Assembly (NCBI GenBank): GCA_039793685.1
Contig: JBDRAL010000071.1
Span: 1-64,000 of the forward strand
Length of the DNA: 64,000 nt
Direction of reading: 5' to 3'
Source: JAAFHI01 sp039793685
Lineage (GTDB): Bacteria; Acidobacteriota; Blastocatellia; Chloracidobacteriales; Chloracidobacteriaceae
Shown here: piece after piece, positions 25,988-34,430 of the stretch
How positions within the stretch are numbered: position 1 is the stretch's first letter
Layout: each line of letters opens with the position of its first letter
Notes under the pieces: generated by a model
Seen by the model: only the letters and a program-made list of their open reading frames with translations
Told to the model about the DNA's origin: nothing
Database searches by the model: none
Position numbers and translations under genes: made by a program

Positions 25988-28900
25988 ATGTTCAATAAGC
26001 TCCGCGCATGGATTCCGCTCGCCGTCATCGGTGCCCTTTTGTTGCTGGCACCCGGAGCGGCGTTCGCTCAGTCGCAAACCAACGCGGCTGACCTGCGGGG
26101 GACCGTCACCGACGAGGCCGGCAAGGTCATCGGGGGGGCGAAAGTCACCATCCGCAACGAAAAAACCAGCATTTCTCGCGAAACGACGACAAACGCGGAA
26201 GGCGTCTACCAGTTTCTCGCCCTTCCGCCCGACCCGTACGAACTGACGATCGAGGCGCAGGGCTTCTCGAAGTCGATCAACAAGAACATCGTTCTCACGA
26301 TCGGTTCGGCCTCCGACCTCGACATCACGATGCGGGTCGGCAGCCTTGACTCGGAAGTCGTCGACGTCAACGCCGACACGCAGGTCATCGAATCGAGCAA
26401 GACGGCGGTTTCGGAAACCATCAACCAGCGCTCGATCACCAATCTGCCGTCCAACGGACGCGGGTATGTGAACTTCACGCTGCTGACCTCCCAGACCACC
26501 CGTGACAACCAGCCGTCGCTCGGGACGGCGCCGACCTCGGGCCTCAACTTCGGCGGTCAGCGCGCCCGCGCCAACAACGTCTCGATTGACGGGGCGGACG
26601 CGAGCGACAGCGCGACCAACGGCGTCCGGGCGACGGTTTCGCAGGAAGCCGTGCAGGAGTTCCAGATTCTGACCAACAGCTACGCGGCGGAATTCGGTCG
26701 CGCCTCGGCGGCGGTCATCAACATCGTCTCGAAGGGCGGCGGCAACGACATTCACGGGAACGTCTTCGCCTTCCTGCGCGACCAGTCGGTTTCGGCCCGG
26801 AACGCCTTCGCGGGCGTCAACGACTATCCGGCGACTCGATTCCAGGGCGGTTTCACCGTCGGCGGACCGATTCAGAAGGAACGCTTCTTCTACTTCCTCG
26901 CCTTCGAAGCGACGACCCGGAATGAAACCGGTTTCTCGCAGATCGGACGCCAGGGTTTCGGCCTCGTGAACTACACGCCCCCGGCGGCGCTGGCGGCGGC
27001 GGCGGGTCCGCAGGCCGCGATGCTCACCCCGGCGCAGGTCACCTTCATCAACAACACCCTGACGGCCATCTCGGCGCTGCCCCCGGCCAACCAGGCGCAG
27101 CTTCTCCCGGTGCTGGCGAACTACTACGTTCTGGCCCGCGAAGGCGCGGCGGTCGGTCTCGGCGGCAACCTGACCTCAAACTTCGGCGTGCTCCCGAACA
27201 CGCGGTTCTTCCCGCTCCTTGGGACGACCTTCACGCCGAACCCGCTGCCGGGCAGCTTCACGACCCTGAACAGCCTCATCGGCAACTACTCGACCTCGGA
27301 AAAGACCTTCTTCCCGTCGCTGCGCCTCGACTACCGGTTCAACGAATCGAACAACTTCTTCCTCCGGGCGAGCGTGACCCCCTCGACCGTGACGGGCATT
27401 CCGTCGAACGGTCAGAACCAGCCGACCGGGCTGAACAACTTCTCGCGCACGGGCTTCAACGGCTCGCGCGACTTCGCGCTGGTCGCCCAGAACGTCTCGA
27501 CGCTCCAGACCGGCACGCTCATCAACGAAGCCCGCTTCCAGGCGTCGCGCCGCAGCATCGACTACGGCCCGCAGGGCGGACGGGTCGGGGTTGAAGTTCC
27601 CGGCTTCGCCTCCTTCGGCCGCGAACCCTTCTCGCCGACCAAGCGGACCGAAAAGCGGTTTCAGGTCACCGACAACATCACCAAGATCGTCGGCAACCAC
27701 ACCGTCAAGTTCGGCGCTGATTACAACCTCGTGCTGACCAACGCGCTGTTCGAAGTCAACTTCGGCGGCATCTACAGCTTCCCCGAACTCGCGCCCTCGA
27801 CGCTCGGCTTCCCGACGACCTTCCCCGGCGTCGGCGGCACGATTCCGCGCTTCAGCCAGGTGCAGGCCTACGGTCTCGGCATCCCCGAATCGTACGTTCA
27901 GAACACCGGTACCCCGACCTCGAACTTCAACAACCCGGAACTCGGTCTGTTCGTCCAGGATAGCTGGAAGATCCGGCCCAACTTCACCCTCAACTACGGC
28001 GTCCGCTACGACGTGGAATGGACCAAACAGATCGGCGCGGTCCAGCCGACGCTGTTCCCGAACCTTTACAGCACGGGCGAACGCATCCTTGGCATCCAGC
28101 AGGGGATTCCGCGCGACTACAACAACTTCGCGCCGCGCATCGCCTTCTCGTGGGATCCGTTCAACGACGGCAAGACGGCCATCCGCGCCGCCTACGGTTT
28201 GTTCTACGGTCGTCCGCTGCTCGGTCTGGCGTTCCTGTCGGACGTCGTTGACGGCGCGCAGTCGCCGTTCCTCGTGTTCCCCGGCGTACTCGGTGGCGCG
28301 AGCATCTTCCGCGGCGCGAATGCCTCTCCGTCCAGCCCGTTCCCGGTCGGCGTGAACAGCTTCTGCGGCGCTGACGTGAACTGCGCGGCCTTCATCGCGG
28401 CGCAGCAGCGGCTGCCCTTCAACAGCGTGGTCAACGGCGGTTTCACCGGCACCTTCCCCGACGCGGCGGCGGCCCGGTTCTCCGACCCGATTACCACCCT
28501 CGCGCTCTCCCCGGTGACGTCGCAGACCCTTCACGTCAACCGGAACTTCAAATACGACAACACGCAGCAGGCGAGTCTGACAGTGGAACGGCAGTTCCTC
28601 AGCAACTTCAGCCTCGGCGTCACCTACAGCTACATCAAGGGCAAGAACCTCGTTCGCCCGCGCAACGTCAACCAGCAGAACCTGACGCTGCTCCAGAACC
28701 TCGCCCGGGCGCAGGCGGGTGACACGACCAGCCCGCTGTTCGGTCTGCCGCAGGCCTTCGGCGCGGCGGGCGCGCTGACCCGGTTCTTCTTCAACGACTT
28801 CCGCCGCACGGGTCCGAACCTCATTTACACGACGTCGGTCCTCAACAACGGCAACGTGACCCCGACCACCATCGCGGCCACGCAGACGATCCTCAACAAC

Positions 28901-29728
28901 CTCACCACGGCGTTCAACCTGCCGCGGCTTCAGGGCGAGCCGTTCGTGCCCTTCGGCAGCGTCAAGAACTACGAATCGACCGGCAATTCCAACTACCATT
29001 CGCTCACGGTCAACGTGAACAAACGGTTCTCGCAGAACTACCAGTTCCTCGCGTCCTACACCTGGTCGCACGCCATCGACGATTCGACCGACGTGCAGAC
29101 GCTTCAGGAACCGCAGGACAACAGCAACCCGCGCGGCGACCGGTCGAACTCGAACTTCGACCAGCGTCATCGCTTCGTGTTCAGCGGCGTCGTCACCAGC
29201 CCGTTCAAGCGGGACGGCGGCTTCGGCCGTTACCTGCTGGCGGACTGGACCTTCGCGCCGATCGTGGAATTCGCGAGCGGCCGTCCGTACACCGTGCTGA
29301 CCGGCAACGACCAGACGCAGGTCAACAGCTCCTCGACCTCGCGTCCGAACCTCGTGGCCGCCTGCCCGGCGGGCACCACGCTCGGCAACGGCTGCTTCAC
29401 CGCTCCGAACGGCACGGGCTTCTTCGTCCTGCCGCCGGACAGCCGGACGGTTTTCGGTCTGCCGCTGTCGTCGTACCTCGGCAACCTGGGCCGCAACGCC
29501 TATCGCACGCCGTACTACGCTTCGGTCGATTTCCGTCTCGCCCGGAAGTTCTTCTTCACCAAGGGCGCCGACATGAGCGCTCAGAATCTCGAATTCATCT
29601 TCGAGGCGTTCAACGTCTTCAATCGGACGAACATCTCCGAAGTGCTGACCTCGTTCCAGGCGGCCGGCCGCCCGGTCGCGGCTTCACCGGCGCGGCAGCT
29701 TCAGTTCGCGCTGAAGTTCAGCTTCTAA
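25988..29728 (+). CDS. TonB-dependent receptor, Oar-like, with carboxypeptidase-regulatory domain
   Basis: ATG 25988 lies 12 bases after AAGGAG and starts a signal peptide (MFNKLRAWIPLAVIGALLLL, ending GAAFAQ); 1246 residues. Residues about 36-115 are a CarboxypepD_reg domain (LRGTVTDEAGKVIGGAKVTI, then TNAEGVYQFLALPPDPYEL). A plug domain follows (NLPSNGRGYVNFTLLTSQ; AVQEFQILTNSYAAEFGRASAAVINIVSKGG), then a long beta barrel ending LQFALKFSF with the terminal Phe usual for BAM-inserted proteins. This Oar-like class is abundant in Acidobacteriota and is usually linked to uptake of large or glycan substrates; the ligand here is unknown. No SusD-like partner is nearby. It is followed by a terminator. 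Confidence 0.95.
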   Translation: MFNKLRAWIPLAVIGALLLLAPGAAFAQSQTNAADLRGTVTDEAGKVIGGAKVTIRNEKTSISRETTTNAEGVYQFLALPPDPYELTIEAQGFSKSINKNIVLTIGSASDLDITMRVGSLDSEVVDVNADTQVIESSKTAVSETINQRSITNLPSNGRGYVNFTLLTSQTTRDNQPSLGTAPTSGLNFGGQRARANNVSIDGADASDSATNGVRATVSQEAVQEFQILTNSYAAEFGRASAAVINIVSKGGGNDIHGNVFAFLRDQSVSARNAFAGVNDYPATRFQGGFTVGGPIQKERFFYFLAFEATTRNETGFSQIGRQGFGLVNYTPPAALAAAAGPQAAMLTPAQVTFINNTLTAISALPPANQAQLLPVLANYYVLAREGAAVGLGGNLTSNFGVLPNTRFFPLLGTTFTPNPLPGSFTTLNSLIGNYSTSEKTFFPSLRLDYRFNESNNFFLRASVTPSTVTGIPSNGQNQPTGLNNFSRTGFNGSRDFALVAQNVSTLQTGTLINEARFQASRRSIDYGPQGGRVGVEVPGFASFGREPFSPTKRTEKRFQVTDNITKIVGNHTVKFGADYNLVLTNALFEVNFGGIYSFPELAPSTLGFPTTFPGVGGTIPRFSQVQAYGLGIPESYVQNTGTPTSNFNNPELGLFVQDSWKIRPNFTLNYGVRYDVEWTKQIGAVQPTLFPNLYSTGERILGIQQGIPRDYNNFAPRIAFSWDPFNDGKTAIRAAYGLFYGRPLLGLAFLSDVVDGAQSPFLVFPGVLGGASIFRGANASPSSPFPVGVNSFCGADVNCAAFIAAQQRLPFNSVVNGGFTGTFPDAAAARFSDPITTLALSPVTSQTLHVNRNFKYDNTQQASLTVERQFLSNFSLGVTYSYIKGKNLVRPRNVNQQNLTLLQNLARAQAGDTTSPLFGLPQAFGAAGALTRFFFNDFRRTGPNLIYTTSVLNNGNVTPTTIAATQTILNNLTTAFNLPRLQGEPFVPFGSVKNYESTGNSNYHSLTVNVNKRFSQNYQFLASYTWSHAIDDSTDVQTLQEPQDNSNPRGDRSNSNFDQRHRFVFSGVVTSPFKRDGGFGRYLLADWTFAPIVEFASGRPYTVLTGNDQTQVNSSSTSRPNLVAACPAGTTLGNGCFTAPNGTGFFVLPPDSRTVFGLPLSSYLGNLGRNAYRTPYYASVDFRLARKFFFTKGADMSAQNLEFIFEAFNVFNRTNISEVLTSFQAAGRPVAASPARQLQFALKFSF

Positions 29729-29753
29729 CCACCTTCGGTCCCCGGACCGGTCG

Positions 29754-29790
29754 GAGCGCGGGCGGCAACGTCCGCGCTCTTTTTCTTTTC
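29754..29790 (+). terminator. intrinsic terminator of the TonB receptor gene
   Basis: GAGCGCGG (29754-29761) pairs with CCGCGCTC (29772-29779), followed by TTTTTCTTTTC. Confidence 0.88.
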
Positions 29791-29904
29791 CCGGCTCCGG
29801 CGACGTATGAAAAAACACGCTTCGGGGAATTGTTTTCCGGACCGGATTACCGCAGAATCGGCCTTCAACATCACCTTTCACACAATTGAACCGGAGCATT
29901 CGAA

Positions 29905-30408
29905 ATGACTGCGCTGAAACATCTTCCGGACACGGCCCGGGTGTGGATCTTCACGACCGCCGCCCCGCTGACCGCCGAACAATCCACCGCCGCCGAGGGC
30001 ATCCTCGCCGCTTTCGTCGCCGACTGGCGCTCGCATGGCGCGCCGATCAGCGGCGGCCATGAATTGATCGACGGCCGATTCGTCGTCATCGCCGCCGATG
30101 AAACCGCCAACGACGTTTCCGGCTGTTCCATCGACGGGATGTTCCGAACCGTCGCGGATGCCCTCGGGCGGGCGGGCGTGGGCCTCGCCGACACCGCCGA
30201 CATCGCGTTTCGCGACGAAACCGGCGTTCGCGTCATCGACCGTCCGGCGTTCGCGAAGCTCGTCCGCGAAGGCGTCATCGGCGACGACACGCCGGTCTTC
30301 GACCAGACCGTCAAAACGCTGGGCGACCTGCGGGCCGGGAAGTGGGAACGCCCCTTCTCCACCGCCTGGCACAGCACGCACTTCAAACGCGCGGCGGCGG
30401 CGCGCTGA
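29905..30408 (+). CDS. Conserved hypothetical protein of about 165 residues
   Basis: 167 residues, CGGAG eight bases upstream. The ordered motifs VWIFTTAAPLT, ADWRSHGAPISGGHELIDGRFVVIAADE, SGCSIDGMFR, VIGDDTPVFDQTV and PFSTAWHSTHF resemble a family found widely in Bacteroidota that databases often label, wrongly I think, ABC transporter ATPase: there is no Walker A or ABC signature. The invariant-looking GCSID and the Trp/His near the end could form an active or binding site. Cytoplasmic. It precedes the coiled-coil/OmpA/GTPase cluster by 41 bases and could be cotranscribed with it, but its family is not known to depend on those genes. Confidence 0.75.
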   Translation: MTALKHLPDTARVWIFTTAAPLTAEQSTAAEGILAAFVADWRSHGAPISGGHELIDGRFVVIAADETANDVSGCSIDGMFRTVADALGRAGVGLADTADIAFRDETGVRVIDRPAFAKLVREGVIGDDTPVFDQTVKTLGDLRAGKWERPFSTAWHSTHFKRAAAAR

Positions 30409-30449
30409 CCCCGCCCTCGTCCATTTTCCATCCCAAGGAGAACGCTCCC

Positions 30450-31058
30450 GTGAGTCAACCCAACGAAAACAAGAAAACGAAAGCCGACGCCGCCGGAGAC
30501 GAAGCGGCCCGCAATCAACAGTTCGCGATGGACCTCGTCGGCGGCGGCAGCCTCGACAAGGTTCGCGACATCCTGTTCGGCTCAAACATGCGGGACTACG
30601 AAAAGCGGTTCGCGCAGATGGAGGAGAAGTTTGCCGCCGACACCGCCGAAATGCGCGCCGAAGTCCGCAAGCGGTGCGATGCCCTCGAAACCTTCGTCAA
30701 ACGCGAAATCGACGCGCTCAACGAACGGCTCAAGGCCGAGCGCAACGAGCGCATCACCGCCGAGAAGGAAAGCACGCAGGAAACCCGCGACTTCATGAAG
30801 AACAGCGAAAAGAAGCTCGGCCAGCTTGACGAATCGCTGGTCAAGACGCAGCGCGATCTTCATGAACAGATGCTTTCCCAGTCGAAGGAACTCTCCGAGG
30901 AAATCCGCCAGCGCGCCGAAGGACTGGCCGCGGCGATGGAGCGCGCCGTCAAGGAACTCCGCAACGAGAAAACCGACCGCCAGGCCCTCGCCGCGCTCTT
31001 TACCGAAGTGGCGATGCGCCTGAACCATCAGTTCAAGCTGCCGGGCGGGGAAAATTAG
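30450..31058 (+). CDS. Coiled-coil protein, first gene of the OmpA/GTPase cluster
   Basis: GTG 30450 is 10 bases after AAGGAG and fits better than the longer frame from 30342. 202 residues. The block LDKVRDILFGSNMRDYEKRFAQMEEKF (residues about 35-61) is distinctive: as I recall, very similar N-termini occur in cyanobacterial proteins encoded next to OmpA-like and small GTPase genes. Most of the rest is coiled coil (60-170), with no signal or membrane segment. Likely a cytoplasmic, oligomeric partner of the membrane protein that follows. The stop codon runs directly into the AGTCTGGG repeat. Confidence 0.75.
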   Translation: MSQPNENKKTKADAAGDEAARNQQFAMDLVGGGSLDKVRDILFGSNMRDYEKRFAQMEEKFAADTAEMRAEVRKRCDALETFVKREIDALNERLKAERNERITAEKESTQETRDFMKNSEKKLGQLDESLVKTQRDLHEQMLSQSKELSEEIRQRAEGLAAAMERAVKELRNEKTDRQALAALFTEVAMRLNHQFKLPGGEN

Positions 31059-31216
31059 TCTGGAGTCTGGGGAGTCTTGGGCGTCTGGGGAGTCTTGAGA
31101 GTCTCGGGCGTCAAAACCCGGATTGGAACTCACTCCCAAGACCCACAAGACTCCCCAGACTCCCCAGACTCCCCAGACCCTCAAGACTCCCGAGACTTCC
31201 CAGACTCCCGAGACTT
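31057..31216. repeat. AGTCTGGGG/AGTCTTGGG heptamer arrays, inverted pair
   Basis: Left array 31057-31112 (GAGTCTGGG, GAGTCTTGG units) and right array 31131-31216 (CTCCCCAGA, CTCCCAAGA units) are inverted relative to each other and fill the space between two genes. In the frame of the OmpA gene the right arm would read TPQTPQTPQT. The same family is at 46416-46595, 15 kb away. Confidence 0.9.
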
Positions 31217-31221
31217 TTCCC

Positions 31222-33063
31222 ATGAACGAACGGCGCGATGAAGTTCTCCCGTTTTCAACCGAGACGGAGGAACTGCGTCGCCTGCTTGCCGAGGACGAGT
31301 CTGAAACGTCGGCGGTGTTGCGGGAGGTGATGGACCGGGTCGAGCGGGAATCACGAGCCGAACCACCCGAACTCGGTGAACTCCGGGGCCTGATGTTCGG
31401 CGGCGAAATCGAGCGGCTGGAGCGACTCGAACACCGGATGGACGACCCGTCGCAACTCGCCGAGGACGTCAGTCGCCATATCGCCGAGGGCCTCGCCGGA
31501 CGGGATCCGCGTCAGGAACGCTTTCGCCGGGCGCTCATCCCGGTCGTCGAGGAAGCCATCCGGGATTCCATCCGCCGCAATCCGAAAGTTCTGGTGGATG
31601 TTCTTTTTCCGATTATGGGGCCGGCCATCCGCAAGGCCATTGCCGCCGCGCTCTCCGGAATGGTGTCGTCCCTCAACCAGACGCTCGAACACAGTTTTTC
31701 CTGGCAGGGCATCAAGTGGCGGCTCGAAGCGCGCGCGTCCGGGCGGCCCTTCGCCGAAGTGGTGCTGTCGCACACGCTGATCTATCAGGTCGAGCAGGTT
31801 TTTCTGGTTCACAAGGAAACCGGCCTGCTGCTGTGCCATGTCGCGGCGCGGGAGGAAGACGTCCGCGACCCCGACCTGGTGTCAGGAATGCTCACCGCCG
31901 TGCAGGATTTCGTGAAGGATTCCTTCGCCACGGGCGAGGGCGACATGCTGGAGACGATTCAGGTCGGCGAATACACCGTCCGCATCGAACAGGGACCGCT
32001 GGCGGTCGTCGCGGCGGTCGTACGGGGAAATCCGCCGGTCGAAGTCAGCGTGAAACTTCAGGACGCACTGGAACACATTCACCTTGAAAAAGGGACGGAA
32101 CTCAAGGAGTTCGAAGGAGATACCGACATCTTCGAACCCTGCCGCCCGACGCTCGAAGCCTGTCTCGACGCGCAGTACGGCGGGAAGCGGGCAGAAGAGG
32201 CCGGTCCGAACAAGGTCGTCCGGCTGGCGTGGGCGGGCGGCATCGCGCTGGTCCTGATCGGCGGAACCTGGGCCTTTTTCAGCATCCGGGAAAACCGTCG
32301 CTGGAACGACTTTCTGACGCGCCTGCGCAGCGAACCCGGCATCGTCGTGACCGATTACGAACGGCGCGGCGACCGCTATCTGGTCGTCGGCCTGCGCGAC
32401 CCGGACGCCGCCGACCCGAACACGCTCGCCGCCGCCTCGAAGATCGATCCGGCCCGGCTCGACACCCGCTGGGAACCCTACGTCGCGCTTTCTTCGAAGC
32501 TGGTGGTTGCGCGCGCCCGGCGAATGTTGGAAACTCCCGGGACCGTCACGACCGAGTTCGACAACGGTGAGCTGAAAATGTCCGGTCACGCGCCGCACCG
32601 CTGGGTCGCCCGCGCGATTCCGGCGGCCACGACCATTCCGGGTGTCCTGCGGGTCAACGCCGCAGCGTTGCGCGACACCGAGCGGGAAACCATCGAAGCG
32701 GCCAAAAAGGAAATCGAGGCCATTCGACTGGGGTTCGCGCTCAATGCCGTGGAACCGCTGCCGGGACAGGATGACGCCATGCGGGTTCTGGTCCGGAATC
32801 TTGAACTCCTGCGCGACACGGCCCGTTCAGCCGGCGTGCCGATCATCATCGAGGTTCTGGGACAGGCGGACGGCATCGGCACGGAAGCCTACAACCGGCA
32901 ACTCAGCCAGCGACGGGCGGAGTATTTTCAGAGACTGTTCGCGACCCAGACCGGCGGAGCGGTGACGTTCAAGGCCATCGGACTCGGTGTCGCGGCGACC
33001 GGGGGAGACACCCCGGCGCAACGCAGCGTATCGTTTCGCGTACTGGTGGAAGTCCAGCGGTAA
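31222..33063 (+). CDS. Membrane-anchored OmpA-family protein
   Basis: 613 residues from ATG 31222; the upstream frame to 31123 is repeat-encoded. No ribosome binding site is visible, because repeats occupy the leader. The N-terminal about 330 residues are soluble and probably cytoplasmic (helical start, then an alpha/beta domain around SFSWQGIKWRLEARASGRPF and LVHKETGLLLCHV). One membrane helix spans about 332-355 (VVRLAWAGGIALVLIGGTWAF). The periplasmic part contains two BON-like segments and ends in an OmpA-type peptidoglycan-binding domain (about 540-613, with GQADGIGTEAYNRQLSQRRA). It thus could link a cytoplasmic GTPase/coiled-coil complex to the cell wall. It is followed 12 bases later by the GTPase gene. 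Confidence 0.85.
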   Translation: MNERRDEVLPFSTETEELRRLLAEDESETSAVLREVMDRVERESRAEPPELGELRGLMFGGEIERLERLEHRMDDPSQLAEDVSRHIAEGLAGRDPRQERFRRALIPVVEEAIRDSIRRNPKVLVDVLFPIMGPAIRKAIAAALSGMVSSLNQTLEHSFSWQGIKWRLEARASGRPFAEVVLSHTLIYQVEQVFLVHKETGLLLCHVAAREEDVRDPDLVSGMLTAVQDFVKDSFATGEGDMLETIQVGEYTVRIEQGPLAVVAAVVRGNPPVEVSVKLQDALEHIHLEKGTELKEFEGDTDIFEPCRPTLEACLDAQYGGKRAEEAGPNKVVRLAWAGGIALVLIGGTWAFFSIRENRRWNDFLTRLRSEPGIVVTDYERRGDRYLVVGLRDPDAADPNTLAAASKIDPARLDTRWEPYVALSSKLVVARARRMLETPGTVTTEFDNGELKMSGHAPHRWVARAIPAATTIPGVLRVNAAALRDTERETIEAAKKEIEAIRLGFALNAVEPLPGQDDAMRVLVRNLELLRDTARSAGVPIIIEVLGQADGIGTEAYNRQLSQRRAEYFQRLFATQTGGAVTFKAIGLGVAATGGDTPAQRSVSFRVLVEVQR

Positions 33064-33075
33064 TCGAGGGGGCGT

Positions 33076-33573
33076 ATGATTCAGAAGAAAGTCTGCATGC
33101 TCGGGGCCTTCGCGGTCGGCAAAACCAGCCTCGTGGCGCGTTTCGTCAAGAGCATCTTTTCCGAGAAGTACCACACGACAGTCGGCGTCAAAATCGACAA
33201 GAAGGTCGTGCCGACCGACAACGGGGACATCAACCTGATTCTCTGGGACCTCTATGGCGAGGACGATTTCCAGAAAGTCCGGATGTCGTACCTGCGCGGG
33301 TCATCGGGATACATTCTCGTGGTGGACGGCACGCGCAACGCCACGCTCGATACGGCCATCGGACTCAAACAGAACGTCGAGGAATCGGTCGGCGTTCTTC
33401 CGTTCGTCGTCGTCCTGAACAAATCCGATCTCACTCAGGAGTGGGAACTCGACGAAGCGCGGGTGGAAGCGCTCGCCGCCCAGGGGTGGACCTTCATCCG
33501 GGGCAGCGCCAAGACGGGCGAGGGCGTCGAGGAAGCCTTTCAGACGTTGGTGGAGAAGATCAGTCGTGCGTGA
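33076..33573 (+). CDS. Small Ras/Rab-like GTPase
   Basis: 165 residues, a complete single-domain GTPase. P-loop GAFAVGKTS (10-18), T-x-x-V-G-V-K-I-D effector region resembling Rab switch I, W-D-L-Y-G (the D-x-x-G of switch II) with the glutamine normally after Gly replaced by Glu-Asp, N115-K-S-D guanine-recognition motif and a final SAK motif. No lipid-attachment cysteine at the C-terminus, so membrane contact would have to come from a partner such as the OmpA-like protein. Overlaps the next gene by 8 bases. Bacterial relatives such as MglA control polarity and motility; whether that applies here is not known. Confidence 0.93.
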   Translation: MIQKKVCMLGAFAVGKTSLVARFVKSIFSEKYHTTVGVKIDKKVVPTDNGDINLILWDLYGEDDFQKVRMSYLRGSSGYILVVDGTRNATLDTAIGLKQNVEESVGVLPFVVVLNKSDLTQEWELDEARVEALAAQGWTFIRGSAKTGEGVEEAFQTLVEKISRA

Positions 33574-33982
33574 TCTGCCGTTACAGTTCTGTGAGTATGT
33601 GCTTGAGTTGACCTCGGTCCACCGCGCGCCCGCCTACTTCGTCGTGGAGGAGGAAGGGGAAATCGTGCTCCGGGGCGGAAATCTGGAGTACTACGGGCTG
33701 GAACACGTCAAACCGGCCGAATCGACAGCCGACGACCTGCTGTTTCTGACGGGTGTCTTTCCCATCGGGGACGAGCCGGTGAGTTTTCCGAAAGTGGAGA
33801 TGCTCCCCGGCGTTTTTGCCGACATCCACATTTTCAACCGCTCGAACCAGAACTGGGTTCTGCTGCTCGATTCATCGGGCGAAGTGGCGCAGTTCCGGGC
33901 CGTCCAGCAGCACCGCAACGACCTGCGGCTGAAGCTCGAACGGCAGAACCGGGCCTCCCAAAGCCAGACCGAGGAAGCCTGA
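33566..33982 (+). CDS. Small PAS-like single-domain protein
   Basis: 138 residues from GTG 33566, overlapping the GTPase end. The order AYFVVEEEGEIVLRGGNLEYYGLEHVKP ... LLFLTGVFPIGDE ... ADIHIFNRSNQNWVLLLDSSGE follows the PAS fold, with a C-terminal helix (residues 110-135). No catalytic domain is attached. Similar single units occur, as I recall, fused to cyanobacterial cyclases and kinases. Translational coupling to the GTPase suggests that it could be a GTPase regulator or an input domain for the kinase encoded two genes later. No cofactor-binding residue can be assigned by eye. Confidence 0.7.
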   Translation: MRDLPLQFCEYVLELTSVHRAPAYFVVEEEGEIVLRGGNLEYYGLEHVKPAESTADDLLFLTGVFPIGDEPVSFPKVEMLPGVFADIHIFNRSNQNWVLLLDSSGEVAQFRAVQQHRNDLRLKLERQNRASQSQTEEA

Positions 33983-33986
33983 TGCC

Positions 33987-34430
33987 ATGACCGACCCGAC
34001 CTTTCTCTCCGAACTGTTCGCCGCGCTCCACTACCTGCTGCTCGAACGCCTTGAGCCGGGCCATTTCCGCATCATCGGCCAGCGTCCGGACTGGGTCGAG
34101 CAGGTTTTCCCCGGTCTCGGGGACCTCACGACCACCGAAAGAATCGCCCAGTCCTCGCCCTTTCTCGGGCACTTCATTTCTGAGGCGGAAGGATTCTGGC
34201 AACTGGTCCCTTCGGGCGGCGGGAAACTGTCGTCCGGCATCTGGACCGAGGCCGACGACGGCGAATTTCCCCTCGAAGCCTATGCCCTGCGGGTCGCCGG
34301 CCATAATCTTCTGGTCATCCAGTCGGTACGGGGCGTGTTCAGGGAAAAGCAGCACATCATTCAGACCGGAAGAAATGCCCGACTCCGTCAGGAGCGCAAT
34401 ACCCCGCCCGAAGGAATTCCTGGACCGTGA
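33987..34430 (+). CDS. Second small PAS-like protein
   Basis: 147 residues. Core: FAALHYLLLERLEPGHFRIIGQRPDWVEQVFPGL, then FLGHFISEAEGFWQLVPSGGGKLSSGIWTEAD and the strand pair LEAYALRVAGHNLLVIQSV, ending with a charged helix (FREKQHIIQTGRNARLRQE). This end is like the signalling helix that normally leads into a kinase, yet the protein stops there, and the kinase begins in an overlapping separate gene (GTGA). It could therefore be a split sensor subunit. Unknown ligand. Confidence 0.7.
   Translation: MTDPTFLSELFAALHYLLLERLEPGHFRIIGQRPDWVEQVFPGLGDLTTTERIAQSSPFLGHFISEAEGFWQLVPSGGGKLSSGIWTEADDGEFPLEAYALRVAGHNLLVIQSVRGVFREKQHIIQTGRNARLRQERNTPPEGIPGP

Noticed and set aside
27176..29170. 664-residue frame antisense to the TonB receptor
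   Set aside because: Arg/Glu/Val-rich shadow of the beta-barrel codons, with no start signal.
29905..30408. ABC transporter ATPase annotation
   Set aside because: No Walker A, signature or Walker B motif; the label used for homologues appears to be a database error.
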